This document shows positions 45,213-53,918 of a DNA stretch of 64,000 nucleotides, piece after piece. The translations under genes and the position numbers were made by a program. Source of the DNA: Vibrio sp. BS-M-Sm-2 (GTDB lineage: Bacteria; Pseudomonadota; Gammaproteobacteria; Enterobacterales; Vibrionaceae); the NCBI RefSeq assembly GCF_041504345.1, contig NZ_CP167895.1:1364001-1428000 (forward strand), written 5' to 3'. Numbering within the stretch: the stretch's first letter is position 1; the number at the start of each line of letters is the position of its first letter. The notes below the pieces were generated by a model, which was not told where the DNA came from, did not search any database, and saw only the letters and a program-made list of their open reading frames with translations.

Positions 45213-45647
45213 TTACTTAGTTAAAGCTTGATTAAGCCATTGATCAAATTGACCTTTTGGTAACGCACCGTTAATCGTATCGACACGTTTGCCATCTTTA
45301 AACACCATTACCGTCGGAATACTTCTGATTTGATACATTGCGGCAAGTTGTTGCTGAGCTTCAGTATCAATCTTAACGAATCGAACATCTCCCGAACGCT
45401 CTTTAGCAACGTCACTGAACACTGGCGCAAAGCCAACACATGGGTTACACCATGTCGCCCAGAAATCGACAACCACAGGCTGTGAACTGTTTAAGATAGA
45501 TTGGAAATTAAGTGACGTTCCCTCGATAGGAGCGCCATCGAGCAATGCTGTTTTGCATTTACCGCAGGTTGGGCTTTCTGAAATTCTTTCTGAAGGAACT
45601 CGGTTTACGCCATTACAAGAAGGGCAACGTGTGTTGAATGTAGACAT
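45213..45647 (-). CDS. trxC: Thioredoxin 2 with WCNPC active site
   Basis: A 144-residue thioredoxin of the TrxC type. The N-terminal zinc ribbon has Cys8, Cys11, Cys28 and Cys31. The thioredoxin domain from about 45 has FWATWCNPC with Cys67 and Cys70, and the cis-proline in IRSIPTVMVF. The canonical motif is WCGPC; here the Gly is Asn (codon AAC on the minus strand), which should shift redox potential. It reduces disulfides in the cytosol. A start with GAGAAAG upstream. Divergent from fabH. Confidence 0.93.
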   Translation of the reverse strand: MSTFNTRCPSCNGVNRVPSERISESPTCGKCKTALLDGAPIEGTSLNFQSILNSSQPVVVDFWATWCNPCVGFAPVFSDVAKERSGDVRFVKIDTEAQQQLAAMYQIRSIPTVMVFKDGKRVDTINGALPKGQFDQWLNQALTK

Positions 45648-45766
45648 AACTTTCTCTTTTTATTGCTACTCCGTGCCTAACGCGATTTACGAATCACGCA
45701 CGGAACGCTTATACTGTTTAAAACAAGAATACGATACTTAAATAAAAACAAACAATAAACAGGTAA

Positions 45767-46867
45767 ATGATGACAAAATTTTACGCCGAGATTACTGGCT
45801 GGGGAAAGTGTCTGCCACCAGCCGTGCTGTCCAACGATGATTTAAGCACTTTCATTGATACGTCTGACGAGTGGATTCGTACTCGAACTGGTATCGAAAA
45901 CCGTCGTATCAGTCATGTAAATACCTCTGAGCTAGCGACTGTTGCTGCTCAACACGCAATGGCGTGTGCTGGCCTTACTGCCGATGATATCGATCTCGTG
46001 ATCATCGCAACGTGCAGCCCTGATTCTCTTATTCCAAATACTGCGTCTAAGGTTCAACAGAACCTAGGTATCAAGAGCGCAGCGGCTTTTGACCTTAATG
46101 CAGCATGTACTGGCTTCATTTACGGTGTTGAAACCGCGACTCGATTAATTCAAGCCGGCAACTACCGCAATGCGATCGTTGTGGGCGCAGAACGTCTTTC
46201 ATTCTTCATTGACTGGACCAAGCGTGATACTGCGGTTCTATTTGGTGATGGTGCTGGCGCTGTGGTTCTATCGCGTACTGAAGAGCAAGTTGGCCTACAG
46301 GAAGCGCAGATCGGTTGTGACGCCGAAGGCCGTGATATTCTAGCAGTACCAAAGTTCGGTACTTCTATGGATCGCTTCGCTGCTGACAACGGTTACTGGG
46401 ACTTTGATTTCGTAGGTAAAGAGATCTTCAAACGTGCGGTTAAAGGCATGGGTGCAGCAGCACACACAGTATTGAGCCGCACTGGCATCTCAACAGACAA
46501 CATCGATGTAGTGATTCCACACCAAGCAAACATCCGAATCATTCAAACTCTGTGCGACATGGCGGGCATTGAACGTGAGAAAGCGTTTGTGAACATTCAA
46601 AACTACGGCAACACGTCGGCTGCGACTGTGCCAATTGCATTGTGTGAATCGTTAGAGCAAGGCTTTGTTAAACCTAACTCAAACATCCTTGTGGCGGCAT
46701 TCGGTGCCGGTTTAACTTGGGGTGCTGGTCATATTAAATGGGGTAGCCGTGTTGAACCGTTAGGTCAGTCGGACGCTAAGCTTCCAGAAGCAGATAAGTC
46801 GGCTTTAGAGCTTTTAGAAAGAGCCATTTTACACTGTAAAACGCGTCCTAATTCTGAGAATGAATAG
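45767..46867 (+). CDS. fabH: Beta-ketoacyl-ACP synthase III (FabH-like)
   Basis: A 366-residue thiolase-fold enzyme that condenses acetyl-CoA (or another acyl-CoA) with malonyl-ACP to start fatty acid synthesis. The catalytic triad is Cys114 (NAACTGF), His252 (PHQAN) and Asn282 (NYGNTSAAT). It is longer at the C-terminus than canonical FabH (about 317 residues) and is not in a fab cluster, so it is likely a second FabH with different acyl preference. Either of two adjacent ATGs could be the start. The GNAT gene overlaps its stop by eight bases. Confidence 0.9.
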   Translation: MMTKFYAEITGWGKCLPPAVLSNDDLSTFIDTSDEWIRTRTGIENRRISHVNTSELATVAAQHAMACAGLTADDIDLVIIATCSPDSLIPNTASKVQQNLGIKSAAAFDLNAACTGFIYGVETATRLIQAGNYRNAIVVGAERLSFFIDWTKRDTAVLFGDGAGAVVLSRTEEQVGLQEAQIGCDAEGRDILAVPKFGTSMDRFAADNGYWDFDFVGKEIFKRAVKGMGAAAHTVLSRTGISTDNIDVVIPHQANIRIIQTLCDMAGIEREKAFVNIQNYGNTSAATVPIALCESLEQGFVKPNSNILVAAFGAGLTWGAGHIKWGSRVEPLGQSDAKLPEADKSALELLERAILHCKTRPNSENE

Positions 46868-47354
46868 TAGCATCGCGCAAGTTCGTTTTATGACAAAAGC
46901 CGACCTTGATGGGGCGGCTTTAGTTCACCAAGCTACTTTTGTTCGACAGCAAAACTCAAAAGATTGGTTACAATGTAACTTAAGCGCTGCACCACGCTTT
47001 CTTAACTTCGTTGCAGAGAGTGAAGGTGAGATTGTCGGCTACATAATTTGGGTGCAAAAGAGTGGGTTTAGACCTGAAGCTGTTTTGGAACTAGAGCAAC
47101 TTGCTGTGTTACCGAGCGCGCAGGGGCAAGGATTAGGCAAAAAGCTGATTCTAGACTCCTTGCCCCAAGTGAAGCACAAGCTAGCAGAGCAAGGCTCGAC
47201 ACTAAAACATGTATTAGTGACCACCAGAGCAGACAACTTTGCACAAAAGCTTTATCAATCGACGTTGGGTGCAGAAGTCGAAACCACGATTTCAAACCTG
47301 TACTCTGCGGATGAAGTGCTTATGATAGCTCGCAATGTGGGTGAACGAATCTGA
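46860..47354 (+). CDS. GNAT family N-acetyltransferase
   Basis: A 164-residue acetyltransferase. LEQLAVLPSAQGQGLGKKLI near 76-95 is motif A with the acetyl-CoA pyrophosphate loop (Q/RxxGxG/A). Overlaps fabH by eight bases, so the two are translationally coupled; whether it acts with FabH is unknown. Terminator 47412-47434 follows. Confidence 0.87.
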   Translation: MNSSIAQVRFMTKADLDGAALVHQATFVRQQNSKDWLQCNLSAAPRFLNFVAESEGEIVGYIIWVQKSGFRPEAVLELEQLAVLPSAQGQGLGKKLILDSLPQVKHKLAEQGSTLKHVLVTTRADNFAQKLYQSTLGAEVETTISNLYSADEVLMIARNVGERI

Positions 47355-47411
47355 TCGCTGAGTACTTAGAACCAATTATAATCAGCGATCTAAATTGATT
47401 TACGTTTAATT

Positions 47412-47434
47412 AGGGACTTCTACAGTCCCTTTTG
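47412..47434 (+). terminator. Terminator after the fabH-GNAT unit
   Basis: AGGGACT (47412-47418) pairs with AGTCCCT (47424-47430) around TCTAC, then TTTGTT. Confidence 0.85.
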
Positions 47435-47453
47435 TTATTTCTTAGGAAGTGTT

Positions 47454-48686
47454 TTGAAGAAAGTTTTAGCAATTGGCTACGTTTGGCCAGAACCGAATTC
47501 ATCGGCGGCTGGTAGCCATATGATGTCACTTTTACGTCTATTTAAGCGACAAGGTTGGTCCGTTGAGTTTGCAACGCCAGCTCAAGAAACCGAGCATATG
47601 ATCGACCTCTCTGAAGAGGGCATCACAAGCCAATCTATTCAGCTAAATTGCGATAGCTTTGACCAGTACATCGAAGAGCTGCAGCCGGATGTCGTGATGT
47701 TTGACCGTTTCATGATGGAAGAGCAGTTCGGTTGGCGCGTTGAGAAGGTATGTCCGAATGCCTTTAAGCTGTTGGATACTGAAGATTTACAGTTCCTACG
47801 CAATGCTCGACATGAAGCTGTTAAGAAAGAGACAGAACTGACCAAAGAGCACTTGTACAGTGATTTGGCGAAACGTGAAATTGCCGCGATTCTACGCTGT
47901 GATCTTTCGTTGATCATCTCAAGCCATGAGATGGAACTGCTCCAATCTAAGTTCAATATCGATCCAAAGCTGTTACATCATCTGCCGTTCATGGTTGATC
48001 TCAACACGTTGCCTGAAAGTACGAAAAGCTTTGAAGAACGTAAGCATTTCATGACGATAGGTAATTTTAGACATGCGCCTAACTGGGATGCTGTGCTTCA
48101 GTTACAGAAGATTTGGCCGAAGATTCGTAAGCAGCTGCCTGATACTGAACTTCATATTTACGGATCTTATCCGCCGCCGAAAGCAACGGCTTTGCACAAC
48201 CCTAAAACCGGCTTCCATATTAAAGGTTGGGCCAAAGACGCTCAAGAAGTAATGGAACAGGCGCGTGTTTGTGTTGCGCCATTACGTTTTGGTGCAGGTA
48301 TTAAAGGTAAGTTACTTGATGCTATGAAGTTGCAAACTCCCAACGTGACTAGCGAAATTGGTCGTGAAGGGATGTTGCCACAAGGTGAGTTGCAATGGCC
48401 GGGCGCGGTTGCAGATGATATCGACGAATTTGTTGAACAAGCAGTCGCTCTTTATAAAGATGAAGAGAAATGGCTTAAAGCTCAAAGCCAATGTCATTCA
48501 ATTCTTGAAGCGCACTATGAACAGAATCAACTGGGCGAAAAATTGATCGAGCGACTGATTGCGTTAGATTCTGAGCTTGATTCGCATCGACTGGATAATT
48601 TCTTTGGTTCAATGCTCAAGCACCATAGTATGGCGAGCACTAAGTACATGTCGCAGTGGATAGCTGAGAAGAACAAGAGCAAATAA
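47454..48686 (+). CDS. Glycosyltransferase, GT4-like, with TTG start
   Basis: A 410-residue protein with two Rossmann halves. The N-terminus KKVLAIGYVWPEPNSSAAGSH is a GT-B acceptor-side motif; the C-half has HIYGSYPP, KGWAKDAQEVME and APLRFGAGIKGKLLDAM, typical of GT4 donor domains. The start is TTG at 47454, preceded by AGGAAG; the next ATG would delete the conserved motif. It stands alone rather than in a surface polysaccharide cluster, so the acceptor cannot be guessed. Confidence 0.83.
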   Translation: MKKVLAIGYVWPEPNSSAAGSHMMSLLRLFKRQGWSVEFATPAQETEHMIDLSEEGITSQSIQLNCDSFDQYIEELQPDVVMFDRFMMEEQFGWRVEKVCPNAFKLLDTEDLQFLRNARHEAVKKETELTKEHLYSDLAKREIAAILRCDLSLIISSHEMELLQSKFNIDPKLLHHLPFMVDLNTLPESTKSFEERKHFMTIGNFRHAPNWDAVLQLQKIWPKIRKQLPDTELHIYGSYPPPKATALHNPKTGFHIKGWAKDAQEVMEQARVCVAPLRFGAGIKGKLLDAMKLQTPNVTSEIGREGMLPQGELQWPGAVADDIDEFVEQAVALYKDEEKWLKAQSQCHSILEAHYEQNQLGEKLIERLIALDSELDSHRLDNFFGSMLKHHSMASTKYMSQWIAEKNKSK

Positions 48687-48715
48687 CTTCTTTAGGAAAA
48701 GACAGAATAAATCTT

Positions 48716-48745
48716 AAGCCCTTAGGTTAACGCCTAGGGCTTTTT
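48716..48745 (+). terminator. Terminator after the glycosyltransferase gene
   Basis: AAGCCC-TTAGG (48716-48726) pairs with CCTA-GGGCTT (48733-48742), then TTT. Confidence 0.88.
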
Positions 48746-48885
48746 CATGCTGGGCGTTTGTTAATTCCAAACTTACAAATCGAAACATAACGCCATTACA
48801 TTAGCATTGACTAATTTATATTTATTAGTAAACTCTAATTTAAAGGTTGTTATGAGTTTATGATGTTTGTGAATAGGAGAGGTCT

Positions 48886-49347
48886 GTGCTTAGTTTGATT
48901 CCTTGGAATGCTTTTTTCGGTGGCATGCTGTTAGGCGTGTCGGCCATTGTTTTAATGTTGGGCATTGGTCGAGTTGCAGGTATTAGTGGCATTGTCAGCC
49001 GTTTATTACCAGTTGGAACCAGCAACAAAGAAAGCAAAGGCGTGGATACAGATAAAACTGACAAGCATTGGCGTATCGCATTTGTTGTTGGAATGATCGT
49101 AAGTGGTTGGTTGTTAATTCCTACCGGTTACCAACTCCCTCAATTGGAAGAGATGAACCTCTTGGTAGTCGTTATTGCTGGTCTGTTAGTCGGCTTTGGC
49201 ACTAAAACGGCGAATGGGTGTACTAGCGGACATGGCATTGTAGGGATGGCGCGTTTGTCTAAACGCTCGATTATCGCAACGTGTGTATTCATGGGTGTGG
49301 CAATAGCCACCGTGCTTATCAAAAACCTGATAGGGTTGGGGGCATAA
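48886..49347 (+). CDS. YeeE/YedE-family transporter, first half protein
   Basis: A 153-residue membrane protein with about four helices and the conserved TANGCTSGHG motif near 108-117, whose cysteine is thought to carry sulfur in YeeE-type thiosulfate or sulfur carriers. Start is GTG at 48886 with a strong AGGAGAGG upstream. It overlaps the next gene by one base; together they make the two halves of a full-length YeeE-like protein. Confidence 0.86.
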   Translation: MLSLIPWNAFFGGMLLGVSAIVLMLGIGRVAGISGIVSRLLPVGTSNKESKGVDTDKTDKHWRIAFVVGMIVSGWLLIPTGYQLPQLEEMNLLVVVIAGLLVGFGTKTANGCTSGHGIVGMARLSKRSIIATCVFMGVAIATVLIKNLIGLGA

Positions 49348-49778
49348 TGAAAAATTCTTCATTTACTATCATTGTCGGTTTATTGGCTGGAATCTTGTTT
49401 GGCATGGGTATGATCATCTCAGGCATGGTTGACCCGAACAAAGTGCTTGGCTTTTTAGATGTGACTGGCGATTGGGACATCAGCTTGGCATTCGTCATGG
49501 GCGGTGCGCTACTGGTGTTCGCTCCGTTTTATCACCTAGTCATTAAAAAGCGCGCTAAAGCAATCAATGGCGAGCCGTTAGATAGCCGTAACAACCCGCT
49601 AATCGACAGAAAACTGATTCTAGGTTCAACAGCGTTTGGACTCGGTTGGGGGCTCGCAGGCTTTTGTCCAGGGCCTGCAGTTACAAGTCTTAGTGGCGGT
49701 AACCCAACTGTGTGGGTGTTTATGATAAGCATGCTGGCGGGAATGTGGTTGGCAGGTCGAACGAATAAAATTTGTTAA
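49347..49778 (+). CDS. YeeE/YedE-family transporter, second half protein
   Basis: A 143-residue membrane protein (DUF6691-like) with FGMGMIISGMVDPNKVLGFLD near 17-37 and GLAGFCPGPAV near 112-122, the second conserved cysteine site. Its ATG at 49347 overlaps the previous stop, with GGGGG upstream. It pairs with the previous gene, probably for transport of sulfur compounds (such as thiosulfate or persulfide). Confidence 0.86.
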   Translation: MKNSSFTIIVGLLAGILFGMGMIISGMVDPNKVLGFLDVTGDWDISLAFVMGGALLVFAPFYHLVIKKRAKAINGEPLDSRNNPLIDRKLILGSTAFGLGWGLAGFCPGPAVTSLSGGNPTVWVFMISMLAGMWLAGRTNKIC

Positions 49779-49821
49779 CGTTAAACCTATCGCTGACCGC
49801 ATAGGCTTGATATGAGTATTG

Positions 49822-49865
49822 AGAGGCTGACGCTCTTTAATCAGAAAGCCAGTCAGCCTCTTTGT
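49822..49865. terminator. Terminator between YeeE pair and nuclease gene
   Basis: AGAGGCTGAC (49822-49831) pairs with GTCAGCCTCT (49852-49861), perfect 10-bp stem, then TTG. Confidence 0.8.
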
Positions 49866-49878
49866 ACATTTCTATCTA

Positions 49879-50754
49879 TTATTTAATAGTCGTTGAAACT
49901 GGGCAATGGTCACTGAGTTTGTAGTCCAACACATCTTGCGTTTCAAATACTTTCTGCTTTGCAGGTGATGCACTCAATGAATCGCTAACGACAATGTGGT
50001 CAATCACAGAGCGGAATTGGTGTGTGCGGTGGTTATTACGATTTGAGCGAACCTTACAATCCGCACGGGTCTTTCTTGTCGCCAAACGAGCATCCGTGTT
50101 TTCAGTTAAATCCTTCCACATCCAATCTCTTGAGTAGGATAGGTTATGGTTGAAGTCGCCTAAGATCGCATAGTCTTCACCGTTACGTTCTCTTTGTTGT
50201 ATCCACTTATTCAGTTGTTGAGCTTGGTCTTTTAGGCGTGAACAATCGCGGTTAGACTTATACGCGCCGCTGCAGCCTGCCTTTAAATGTACAGACAACA
50301 TGTGAATTGGTTTCGAGCCTGTTTCAACGACCACGTAACTGGCAAACCTAAGCTTGCTGTTAGTATTCGATTCCAGAGGAAAGTCAGCGTAATCGGTGAG
50401 TGTGATTCCTTTACGAACTGCGAAGCCTGTGTATTGGTTCACTTCTTTGAACTGATGGTTACTGTTTTCTGGTAATGCTCGGTCAGACATCAATATCTTG
50501 TATTGATCGCCAGCCACGCGCTGAATGGCATTTACGTCATCGACTTCTTGAAAGGCGACCACATCCGCATCTAAGGATTGAAAGTATTCTTCAAGTTTGT
50601 CGAAATCAGTTTGATCACGTTGGGCAGAAAACTTATTCACAGCCTCGTTGGTTGATAACCATTCGATATTCCAACTGGATATGGTCAAAGGTTCAGCAAA
50701 TGTCTGGCTACTGAGTAAGCAGCCTAACATTATCCAGTTTTGAAGTCGTTTCAT
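49879..50754 (-). CDS. Secreted endonuclease/exonuclease/phosphatase family protein
   Basis: A 291-residue EEP-fold enzyme with a signal peptide (LLSSQTFA). Metal and catalytic motifs occur in order: SSWNIEWL near 26-33, VVAFQEVDD near 65-73, SVHLKAGC near 155-162, AILGDFNHN near 197-205 and DHIVVSD ... LSDHCPV at the end. It may be an extracellular or periplasmic nuclease or phosphodiesterase; the closest role cannot be decided. Two extra cysteines (GCSGAY, RDCSRL) suggest a disulfide. Confidence 0.87.
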   Translation of the reverse strand: MKRLQNWIMLGCLLSSQTFAEPLTISSWNIEWLSTNEAVNKFSAQRDQTDFDKLEEYFQSLDADVVAFQEVDDVNAIQRVAGDQYKILMSDRALPENSNHQFKEVNQYTGFAVRKGITLTDYADFPLESNTNSKLRFASYVVVETGSKPIHMLSVHLKAGCSGAYKSNRDCSRLKDQAQQLNKWIQQRERNGEDYAILGDFNHNLSYSRDWMWKDLTENTDARLATRKTRADCKVRSNRNNHRTHQFRSVIDHIVVSDSLSASPAKQKVFETQDVLDYKLSDHCPVSTTIK

Positions 50755-50921
50755 CCCAAATATCCCTAATTTTGTCGTCCAATATAGTTGAGCCGTTATC
50801 CTACAACACTTACCAAAAATTCAACTCTTTTTAGCAGTTTTTTTATTGTTACATTGTTTCTTTTCGACTTGAGAACTAGCGTAATAATATTGAATTGATC
50901 TTAGTCAGCGTGAGAGTTTTA

Positions 50922-50935
50922 TTGATCTAAATCAA
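50922..50935 (+). promoter_or_regulatory. FNR site before nrdD
   Basis: TTGAT-CTAA-ATCAA is a perfect FNR consensus (TTGAT-N4-ATCAA), 122 bp upstream of the nrdD start. Expected for an anaerobic reductase. Confidence 0.85.
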
Positions 50936-50966
50936 TACTCAAAGTTGGTGGTTCTCGTTAAATACG

Positions 50967-50982
50967 CCACAATATCTAGTGT
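50967..50982 (+). promoter_or_regulatory. NrdR box 1 before nrdD
   Basis: This 16-mer matches ACACWATATATWGTGT at 14 of 16 positions. It starts 31 bp before a second box, the three-turn spacing usual for NrdR. Confidence 0.85.
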
Positions 50983-50997
50983 TAGTTAAACGATAAA

Positions 50998-51013
50998 TCG
51001 CTCTATATAGTGT
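50998..51013 (+). promoter_or_regulatory. NrdR box 2 before nrdD
   Basis: Matches the NrdR consensus at 13 of 16 positions (core CTATATAGTGT). With box 1 it forms the paired operator for NrdR repression of ribonucleotide reductase. Confidence 0.8.
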
Positions 51014-51057
51014 GTTTGTGGATAAGTCTGTGAATACATCAAGAGTAAGGAGAAGTG

Positions 51058-53178
51058 GTGAAATCAATCGTAATCAAGCGTGATGGCTCAAGAGCTCCAT
51101 TCAGTAGAGATCGCATCCAAGCTGCAGTGGAAGCAGCATCAGACAAAGCCGATAAGGAAATTGCTATTTATGCACTGAATGTGGCATTAGCAGTTGAGTT
51201 GAAGCTCGAAGACTACGATGAAGTTCATATCTCTGAAATTCAAACTATGGTCGAGAACGAGCTAATGCAGGGACCGTATAAGTCTCTGGCTCGTGCCTAC
51301 ATTGAATATCGTCATGACCGCGACATCGCGCGTGAAAAGCAAAGCGCTTTAACTCGCGAGATCGAAGGTTTGATCGAAGAAAGCAATGTTGATCTGATCA
51401 ATGAGAATGCCAACAAAGACGGCAAAGTTATCCCAACTCAGCGTGACCTGCTGGCGGGTATCGTGGCTAAACACTATGCGAAAACTCACATTTTGCCACG
51501 TGACATCGTACAAGCTCACGAATGTGGTGACATTCATTACCACGATCTAGACTACGCACCGTTCTTCCCAATGTTTAACTGTATGCTTATCGATCTGAAA
51601 GGCATGTTAACGCATGGCTTCAAGATGGGTAACGCAGAAATCGACACGCCTAAGTCTATTTCTACGGCGACAGCGGTAACAGCACAGATCATCGCACAAG
51701 TGGCGAGCCACATTTACGGCGGTACAACGATTAACCGTATCGATGAGGTTCTTGAACCTTACGTAATGGCGAGCTACGAGAAGCATTTGTCATTAGCGAA
51801 AGAGTGGGACATTCATAGCCCAGAAGCTTTTGCTATCTCTCGTACAGAGAAAGAGTGTTACGACGCATTCCAATCTCTAGAGTACGAAGTAAACACGCTA
51901 CATACCGCTAATGGTCAAACACCATTCGTGACGTTTGGTTTTGGTCTAGGTGAAAGCTGGGGTTCAAAACTGATCCAGCAATCTATCTTGAAGAACCGTA
52001 TTGCTGGTTTGGGTAAGAACCGCAAAACAGCGGTATTCCCTAAACTGGTATTTGCAATCAAAGATGGTTTGAACCACCAGAAGCAAGATCCAAACTACGA
52101 CATCAAGCAATTGGCGCTTGAGTGTGCGTCTAAGCGTATGTACCCAGACATTCTTAACTACGACAAAGTAGTAGAAGTGACAGGGTCATTTAAAACGCCT
52201 ATGGGTTGCCGTAGCTTCTTGAATACTTACGAAGAAAATGGTGAGTTGATTCATGAAGGCCGTAACAACCTAGGTGTTGTTAGCTTGAACTTGCCACGTA
52301 TTGCGATTAACGCAAAACAAGATATGGCTAAGTTCTACGAACTACTTGATGAAAAACTGAAGCTAGCTCGCCGTGCGCTAGAAACTCGTATTTCTCGTCT
52401 AGAAAACGTTAAAGCGCGTGTTGCGCCAATTCTATACATGGAAGGTGCATGTGGCGTTCGTTTGAAAGCTGATGACTCTATTGCCGATATCTTCAAAAAC
52501 GGCCGTGCTTCTGTTTCTCTTGGTTACATCGGTATCCACGAAGCGATGACAGCACTTTACGGTACTGACGTTCACTTGTACGACGATGGCGAAATGCGTG
52601 CTAAAGCGCTTGAGCTGGTGGAGTACATGAAACGTGAAGTGGAATCTTGGACAAAAGAGACAGGTTACGCGTTCAGCCTGTACGGCACACCAAGTGAAAA
52701 TCTATGTAGCCGCTTCTGCAGCATCGATACCAAAGAGTTTGGTGTGATTGATGGCGTAACAGACCGTGGTTACTACACCAACAGCTTCCACTTAGATGTA
52801 CAGAAGAAAGTGAACCCATACGACAAGATCGATTTCGAGATGCCTTATCCTGAAATATCTAGCGGCGGTTTCATCTGTTACGGCGAATTCCCGAACATGC
52901 AGAAGAACATCGAAGCGCTAGAAAACGTATGGGACTACAGCTACACACGCGTACCATACTACGGAACCAACACGCCAATTGATGAGTGCTACGAATGTGG
53001 TTACAACGGTGAGTTTGACTGTACAAGTAAGGGCTTTACGTGTCCTAAGTGTGGCAACCATGACTCAACCAAAGTATCGGTAACGCGCCGTGTTTGTGGT
53101 TACCTTGGTAGCCCAGATGCACGCCCATTTAACTTCGGCAAGCAAGAAGAAGTTAAACGTCGCGTGAAGCATCTTTAG
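51058..53178 (+). CDS. nrdD: Anaerobic ribonucleoside-triphosphate reductase
   Basis: A 706-residue class III ribonucleotide reductase that makes dNTPs without oxygen using a glycyl radical. An ATP-cone occupies the N-terminal 90 residues. The zinc site has Cys644, 647, 662 and 665, and the radical glycine is Gly681 in RVCGYLG, all at the E. coli positions. I choose the GTG at 51058 (five bases after AAGGAG) over the GTG at 51055. It works with NrdG, 155 bases downstream. Confidence 0.96.
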   Translation: MKSIVIKRDGSRAPFSRDRIQAAVEAASDKADKEIAIYALNVALAVELKLEDYDEVHISEIQTMVENELMQGPYKSLARAYIEYRHDRDIAREKQSALTREIEGLIEESNVDLINENANKDGKVIPTQRDLLAGIVAKHYAKTHILPRDIVQAHECGDIHYHDLDYAPFFPMFNCMLIDLKGMLTHGFKMGNAEIDTPKSISTATAVTAQIIAQVASHIYGGTTINRIDEVLEPYVMASYEKHLSLAKEWDIHSPEAFAISRTEKECYDAFQSLEYEVNTLHTANGQTPFVTFGFGLGESWGSKLIQQSILKNRIAGLGKNRKTAVFPKLVFAIKDGLNHQKQDPNYDIKQLALECASKRMYPDILNYDKVVEVTGSFKTPMGCRSFLNTYEENGELIHEGRNNLGVVSLNLPRIAINAKQDMAKFYELLDEKLKLARRALETRISRLENVKARVAPILYMEGACGVRLKADDSIADIFKNGRASVSLGYIGIHEAMTALYGTDVHLYDDGEMRAKALELVEYMKREVESWTKETGYAFSLYGTPSENLCSRFCSIDTKEFGVIDGVTDRGYYTNSFHLDVQKKVNPYDKIDFEMPYPEISSGGFICYGEFPNMQKNIEALENVWDYSYTRVPYYGTNTPIDECYECGYNGEFDCTSKGFTCPKCGNHDSTKVSVTRRVCGYLGSPDARPFNFGKQEEVKRRVKHL

Positions 53179-53234
53179 TAACTGCCAAGATCATTAGCTA
53201 GCTTACATAGAAGAGCTACGCCTCAAGGAATAAG

Positions 53235-53263
53235 ATTGGTATCGGCGCTATGTCGATACCAAT
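53235..53263 (+). other. Stem-loop between nrdD and nrdG
   Basis: ATTGGTATCG (53235-53244) and CGATACCAAT (53254-53263) form a perfect 10-bp stem with a 9-nt loop and no T-run. Probably an mRNA-stabilising or processing element rather than a terminator. Confidence 0.6.
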
Positions 53264-53333
53264 TCATTTGTTTCACTTCTCGCTACTTTTCGAATTAAAC
53301 CATTAAGCCATCACGAGTTTTCAATACTGCCTT

Positions 53334-53804
53334 ATGAACTATCATCAATATCACCCAATCGACGTTGTAAACGGCCCAGGAACACGCTGCACTTTGTTTG
53401 TGTCGGGTTGTGTGCATCAGTGCCGTGGGTGTTATAACCAATCGACGCAAAGGTTGGATTCAGGGCATTTGTTTACTCAAGAACTTCAAGACCACATCAT
53501 TGCTGATCTGAATGATCCGCGAATCAAACGTCGTGGTTTGTCGCTTTCTGGTGGTGATCCGCTCCATCCTGCGAACGTGTCTGAAGTGCTTAAGCTTGTG
53601 CAACGTGTAAAAGCGGAGTGCGAAGGCAAAGACATCTGGATGTGGACAGGTTACGAACTTGATGAGCTTGATGAAAAGCAGAAACAAGTATTGGAATACG
53701 TTGATACCTTGATTGATGGTCGTTTTGAACAAGACAAAGCGGATCCAATGCTCGATTGGCGTGGCAGTTCAAACCAAATCATTCATCGATTTACTGACAT
53801 ATAA
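53334..53804 (+). CDS. nrdG: NrdD-activating radical SAM enzyme
   Basis: A 156-residue radical SAM activase that installs the glycyl radical on NrdD. CVHQCRGC gives the CxxxCxxC cluster cysteines 26, 30 and 33. The SLSGGDPLHPAN motif binds SAM. It lies in the nrdD operon, with a 155-bp spacer holding a hairpin. Confidence 0.95.
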   Translation: MNYHQYHPIDVVNGPGTRCTLFVSGCVHQCRGCYNQSTQRLDSGHLFTQELQDHIIADLNDPRIKRRGLSLSGGDPLHPANVSEVLKLVQRVKAECEGKDIWMWTGYELDELDEKQKQVLEYVDTLIDGRFEQDKADPMLDWRGSSNQIIHRFTDI

Positions 53805-53836
53805 CGGTTGTCGTGACTTCGTATACTCGTAAAACG

Positions 53837-53881
53837 AAAAAGGGCGTCATGGTTAGCGCAATGCAACCAATTGGCCCTTGA
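53837..53881 (-). terminator. Terminator of the second MATE gene
   Basis: On the minus strand GGGC (53874-53877) pairs with GCCC (53842-53845) with inner GGTT/AACC pairing, followed by TTTTTCGTTTT. A moderate stem. Confidence 0.6.
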
Positions 53882-53918
53882 GTGTGAGTTCTTTTCGTTT
53901 GTTAACTCAAACTAGCAT

